From Arthrobacter sp. AFG7.2 (lineage in GTDB: Bacteria; Actinomycetota; Actinomycetes; Actinomycetales; Micrococcaceae): a stretch of 64,000 nucleotides of DNA. Numbering within the stretch: the stretch's first letter is position 1; each line of letters starts with the position of its first letter. Positions 61,201 through 64,000 of the stretch are shown here, one piece after another. The stretch is from positions 62,001 to 126,000 of the forward strand of contig NZ_PJMB01000009.1 in assembly GCF_002892835.1 (NCBI RefSeq). The letters are read 5' to 3'. Both the position numbers and the translations under genes were made by a program. The notes beneath the pieces were generated by a model. That model saw only the letters and a program-made list of their open reading frames with translations, had not been told where the DNA came from and did no database searches.

Positions 61201-61828
61201 CGGGCAGCAGGTCAGGAAGGGAATGGCTGCTGCGGAGCCAGTCCTCGCCTGCACGGGTCCCAAGCACAAGGGTGACCACCGGCGAGGGCTCGAGGCCCAT
61301 TTCGAGAAGCTGGTCACCGTAGGCAGCGAGCTGCAGCAGGGCGCCCACCTTGGCATGCCGGGCCAGCTTGGTGTCCCAGACCTCGTAACGGCCGGGGTTG
61401 CCGGTACCCGCGGCCTCGTTGACCAGGAAGTCCGCATAGCCCAGGAACTCGCCGTCAAAGAAGGTTGCCTGGAAGACCACGTCCGCCCCGGACCGCAGGG
61501 CGAGCTCGGTCTCCGCGCGCTTGGCCTGCAGATCCCCGCGCAGGTTCCGGCCGCGCTCCAGGGAATAGACACCGCCGCCGCGGCTGGCATCCCATTCGCC
61601 GTACTTGGCGACCAGGCTGGCCAGGACGGTCTGCTCGTGCCGGTCGCCCAGTTCGCCGGCGCGCACCTGCATCTCGTCCGCGGGGTATTCCGCCTTGGCG
61701 GAGCGGCCCAGTTTCTCGTCGAGGATCCGGAGCGTGCGGTATTCACACTCGCTGGCAGCAACAAGATCGCTGGCGGAAAACACCAGGTCCGGCGGCGCAC
61801 CGGCAGTTGCGGCTTCCAGCAGGAACAT
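58214..61828 (-). CDS. TM0106-type RecB-like nuclease fused to RNase-H-like and SF1 helicase domains
   Basis: A 1204-residue protein in three parts. The N-terminal RecB/Cas4-like nuclease has VWDTKLARH, and Cys28 with CGRCDYC (near 240), the arrangement of a 4Fe-4S cluster. A central RNase H-like exonuclease has FFDFEGDPLW (near 345), YHYAAYEKTALRNL and DYNQYDCLSTLRLRDW. The C-terminal SF1 helicase has GPPGTGKT (near 840), LLVIDEAG (near 940), LLLLGDPQQLPQ and VGTVDKFQGQEAP. Such proteins are predicted DNA repair or defence enzymes of unknown substrate. GGGAGG precedes the ATG. Confidence 0.88.
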   Translation of the reverse strand: MFLLEAATAGAPPDLVFSASDLVAASECEYRTLRILDEKLGRSAKAEYPADEMQVRAGELGDRHEQTVLASLVAKYGEWDASRGGGVYSLERGRNLRGDLQAKRAETELALRSGADVVFQATFFDGEFLGYADFLVNEAAGTGNPGRYEVWDTKLARHAKVGALLQLAAYGDQLLEMGLEPSPVVTLVLGTRAGEDWLRSSHSLPDLLPVFRERRRRFLELTECHREGGATVQWQQSGVVHCGRCDYCAEQVQAHRDLLMVAGMSVVQRKKLRAAGVTTIDELAAMPAADARNSVVRLRAQARMQLGLDPVAGSRTFSKDGAPHTVSFAVLQENTIGLLPPPSPGDIFFDFEGDPLWQDPATGAWGIEYLSGVVEAPAPGHQGDPIFRPFWAHSRSGERRAFLDFLAYVEERRARYPDMHVYHYAAYEKTALRNLSLAHQAGEETVDAWLREGLLVDLYATVRHSLRISEPSYSIKKLEPLYMGSNLRSGEVKDAGASVVAYAAYCAARDVGDEAEADKVLASISDYNQYDCLSTLRLRDWLLEVGGQAGAKAGVGTSAGHPAPGTSSERRPAPGETPEEARLREYLSGLPDNRPWTDDERAIAMVAAATGYHRRERKQFWWQHFDRVEAPLENWQDQRNVFLVSSAEVTSDWVLAKPRERMRTRTLRLRGTMTEGSDFRADSTWCRLYDAPPPEGMAAPDAAPGARAYSFGTRISALVPAPDNPEHTIITIAERETGKIAAYPHLPVALTEDQPLPTTSIEAALAEIAGAVGSAVPALPDHPGLDILRKRAPRFRTFAGPAEVRHDAAGAADYAAAMTASLQDLDHSYLAVQGPPGTGKTYVGAHVIGRLVAKGWKIGVVGQSHNVVENLLCCAIATGGVDPAVVAKKLAAPHEVPWHLTSDGDVAQLLEAPDGCLVGGTAWTMTGKEVPAGALDLLVIDEAGQFSLANTLAVSRAAKRLLLLGDPQQLPQVSQGAHPEPVDESALGWLAAGQATLPASLGYFLADSWRMQPELCRAVSRLSYEGKLKSAPAASRRNLAELPPGVETAFVAHSGNTTASREEAAEVVRQARRHLGLKWTPGPDAESRPLDQQDVLVVAAYNAQVHLIRKTLEEAGLSQVRVGTVDKFQGQEAPVVLVSMACSAVGDTPRGAEFLLNRNRINVAVSRGQWRAVIIRSPELTSYMPAKPAALEELGAFLGISPRE

Positions 61829-61928
61829 GCGGCCTCCCCATCAACAGCCAGGCTGTCATCAGCGGGCCCGGGGTACGGTTCCCCTGGCCCTGATCCAAAC
61901 GTAGCAAGAGGGGCAGACAATATCCGTT

Positions 61929-63128
61929 CTAGCTCTCCGCTGCCGCACGCACCTGGGCTTTGTCGTGCGCGTCATGCGCTTTTCGTAGCAGGCCCAGGAA
62001 CTCGGTTTCGTTGCGGATGAGCCGCTTGTACTTTTCCGGAAGTTTGCGGATCTGGTCCTCCTCGCGGCACATTGCGGCGAAGATCTTGTCCCGCTCGTTC
62101 ATGTCCGTCTCGTAGTTGAGGTCCAGGTACTCAATGGCATGACGCCGGGCACCGGAGACGGCGTTTTTGGCCTTGCCCTTGGGGCTGAAGATTGATGCGA
62201 GGACGGTGATCACCAGGACGCCCAGGATCACACTGAGGGAGACGCCGGTGCTGACCTCCACCACGTTGACGTGCTCGCCGTCGTTGATGAACGGGAGGGT
62301 GTTCTCGTGGAGGGCGTGCAGGATGAGCTTGACGCCGATGAAGCCAAGAATGACTGCCAGACCGTAGGACAGGAAGATCAGCCGGTCCAGCAGGCCGTCA
62401 ATCAGGAAGAACAGCTGCCGCAGGCCCATCAGGGAGAACGCCGTGGCCGTGAACACGATGAAGACGTTCTGGGTCAGGCCGAAGATCGCCGGGATGGAGT
62501 CCAGCGCGAACAGGATGTCCGTGCCGCCAATCGCCACCATGACCAGCAGCATGGGGGTGAGCACGCGCTTGCCGTTTTCGACGGTGAAGAGCTTGTCGCC
62601 GTCATAGTGTTCCGACGCCGGCAGGAACTTCTTGGCCAGCCGCACCACCAGGCCCTCGGAATCGTCGTCATGGCTGTCCGGCTTCAGCAGGTTGCCGGCG
62701 GTGATGAGCAGGATCAGCCCGAAGATGTAAAACACCCAGGCGAAGCTGTTGATCAGCGCGGCGCCCAGCAGGATGAAACCTGTGCGGGCGATGAGCGAAA
62801 AAACGATGCCGAACAGGAGGACCTTCTGCTGGTCGGCACGGGGCACCCGGAAACTGGCCATGATGATGAGGAAGACGAAGAGGTTGTCCACGGACAACGC
62901 CTTCTCCGTGATGTATCCCGCAAAGTATTCGGTGCCCATGGTGGACCCGCCGAACACCAGCACTCCCAACCCGAAAAGCACCGCGATGCCCACATAGATG
63001 GCGGACCAGACAGCGGACTCCTTGAGCGACGGAGTATGTGCTTTCCGCACATGGAAGAAGAAATCGAAGGCCAGCAGGCCTATGATCCCCACGATGGTCA
63101 GGGTCCAGACATAAGCAGGTACTTCCAC
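61929..63128 (-). CDS. TerC/Alx family membrane protein
   Basis: The 399-residue protein has about eight hydrophobic helices and TerC hallmarks: EKALSVDNLFVFLIIMASF, IGGTDILFALDSIPAIFGLT and LMGLRQLFFLIDGLLDRL, where conserved acidic residues in the membrane bind metal. The family is linked to manganese export and to tellurite resistance. A C-terminal cytoplasmic helical tail of 70 residues is longer than in Alx of Escherichia coli. The GTG start follows GAAAGG. The upstream gap to recQ is only 41 bases, too short for the manganese riboswitch that precedes alx in other bacteria. Confidence 0.9.
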   Translation of the reverse strand: MEVPAYVWTLTIVGIIGLLAFDFFFHVRKAHTPSLKESAVWSAIYVGIAVLFGLGVLVFGGSTMGTEYFAGYITEKALSVDNLFVFLIIMASFRVPRADQQKVLLFGIVFSLIARTGFILLGAALINSFAWVFYIFGLILLITAGNLLKPDSHDDDSEGLVVRLAKKFLPASEHYDGDKLFTVENGKRVLTPMLLVMVAIGGTDILFALDSIPAIFGLTQNVFIVFTATAFSLMGLRQLFFLIDGLLDRLIFLSYGLAVILGFIGVKLILHALHENTLPFINDGEHVNVVEVSTGVSLSVILGVLVITVLASIFSPKGKAKNAVSGARRHAIEYLDLNYETDMNERDKIFAAMCREEDQIRKLPEKYKRLIRNETEFLGLLRKAHDAHDKAQVRAAAES

Positions 63129-63169
63129 GCGGCAGGCCTTTCGTTGGAGTCTCCTTAAAGCCTACCCAC

Positions 63170-64000
63170 CTACGCCGGCTTCAGAAGCTCATGTTCCACG
63201 ACAGCGGTGCGGGACAGCGTTTTGTAGCCTTCCTGTTCGAAGAGCACGGTGATGACGTCGTCCTCGTGCCGCATCACAAGGCCCGGTCCCCATTCCTTGT
63301 GGACCACGGAGGACTGGAGCGGGAACGGCTCGGCTGACTGGTCCTCCGGCGCCGGGCCGCCGTCGTTCGCCCCGTGAAGCGCCGGCACTTTGGCGGCCGC
63401 GTCAGTGCAGGCATCGCAGTTGCCGCATGCCTCCGCCAGCTCCTCGCCGAAGTAGCCCAGCAAGAACTGGCGCCGGCAGCTGTCCGTTTCAGCGTAGGCA
63501 CGCATCATCGTGAGCCGGGACTGGTCAACGCGCTGCCGGGCTTCGGCACGTTCGACGGCGCCTCGCACCAGTGTGGGCAGCTTCGCTTTGGAGGCCAGGC
63601 GGATGCCGCGCTTCCCAAGGGCAATGGCGCCGGTTTCCTCGAGCTGGTTCAGCAGGCCGGTGAGGCGGCGGGCGGGAAGCTCAGTGAGCTCGGCCAGGGA
63701 AGGTTTGGGCGTGGGACCGCCCGCGGATTTCAGGACCTTCAGCACGGCCAGGAGCGAGTCGGGATCCGGGGAGTGGGTGGCAAAGAATTTCCGCAGGCCT
63801 AGATCCTCTGACCGGTAGTGGAGCACGGCGGACGCGGGCTCCCCGCCACGCCCGGCCCGCCCAATCTCCTGGTAGTACGAATCAAGCGACTCAGGAATGT
63901 CCGCGTGCACCACGAAACGCACATTGGGCTTGTCGATTCCCATGCCGAAGGCGGTGGTGGCAACCACAACGTCCAGTTCATCGTCCAGGAACTGTTCGTG
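63170..64000 (-). CDS. recQ: RecQ-type ATP-dependent DNA helicase, C-terminal part (5' end outside window)
   Basis: The frame is open to the window edge; 276 residues of the C-terminal part are seen. They include helicase motifs V and VI (VVATTAFGMGIDKPNVRFVV, SYYQEIGRAGRGG), the zinc-binding region CRRQFLLGYFGE ... CGNCDAC, and a C-terminal extension (VVHKEWGPGLVMRHEDDVIT) typical of actinobacterial RecQ instead of the HRDC domain. It unwinds DNA during repair. terC follows on the same strand. Confidence 0.93.
   Translation of the reverse strand, partial: HEQFLDDELDVVVATTAFGMGIDKPNVRFVVHADIPESLDSYYQEIGRAGRGGEPASAVLHYRSEDLGLRKFFATHSPDPDSLLAVLKVLKSAGGPTPKPSLAELTELPARRLTGLLNQLEETGAIALGKRGIRLASKAKLPTLVRGAVERAEARQRVDQSRLTMMRAYAETDSCRRQFLLGYFGEELAEACGNCDACTDAAAKVPALHGANDGGPAPEDQSAEPFPLQSSVVHKEWGPGLVMRHEDDVITVLFEQEGYKTLSRTAVVEHELLKPA

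Noticed and set aside
63129-63169. Manganese (yybP-ykoY) riboswitch before terC
   Set aside because: The gap to recQ is only 41 bases, too short for the riboswitch, and no conserved core is seen.

Overview
The window is high-GC, gene-dense chromosomal DNA from an actinobacterium. Protein content (BsaP behind BioB, DUF6318 lipoprotein, Rpf-LysM protein, MSMEG_6728 family protein, many GTG/TTG starts and gene overlaps) fits Micrococcaceae, most like Arthrobacter or Pseudarthrobacter. That placement is inference from protein style, not from a marker gene. No rRNA, tRNA or CRISPR array was found.

Left part (1-13.4 kb): a cyclitol/sugar utilisation island. It starts with the end of a sugar-porter MFS gene, then a CUT2-type ABC importer (binding lipoprotein, permease, single-domain ATPase), four Gfo/Idh/MocA dehydrogenases and a TIM-barrel isomerase on the + strand. 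A convergent operon gntR-iolB-lacI and a divergent inositol-type MFS transporter follow. iolB points to inositol breakdown. A shared 10-mer (TGACAGGACA / TGATAGGACA / TGTAAGGACA) lies at the three promoters, and a perfect LacI-type palindrome covers the -10 of the MFS promoter, so a GntR plus LacI regulatory circuit is proposed.

13.5-19.7 kb: a LOG-family gene is cut in two by a 5058-bp insert. Joining the two halves across a duplicated CT dinucleotide restores the reading frame exactly. The insert begins with an IS110-family transposase preceded by about 290 bp of non-coding DNA, which carries short stretches matching both target flanks and the element's left end, as expected of a bridge RNA. 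It also carries cargo: a PadR regulator, a polytopic membrane protein, a lipoprotein and a small protein.

19.7-32.8 kb: a matrixin-like protease and a ferritin-like/VIT transporter, a small acidic protein, an XRE-cupin regulator with an agmatinase-family enzyme and a ThDP enzyme, a MarR regulator with a DHA2 exporter, and a heterodimeric ABC exporter with a thioesterase. 32.8-40.6 kb: a histidine kinase and response regulator with an HPt-like protein lacking its histidine, an orphan vsr, bioB-bsaP and an NCS1 permease. 40.7-51.9 kb: secreted proteins with a composition break, an Old Yellow Enzyme, Tex, a ZIP-like transporter and several conserved proteins of unknown role. 52-64 kb: an Rpf-LysM protein with a long leader, a short UvrA-like ATPase, an adenine deaminase-like enzyme, an unusual winged-helix/histone-like/X25 fusion, acylphosphatase, a giant nuclease-helicase fusion, TerC and the end of RecQ.
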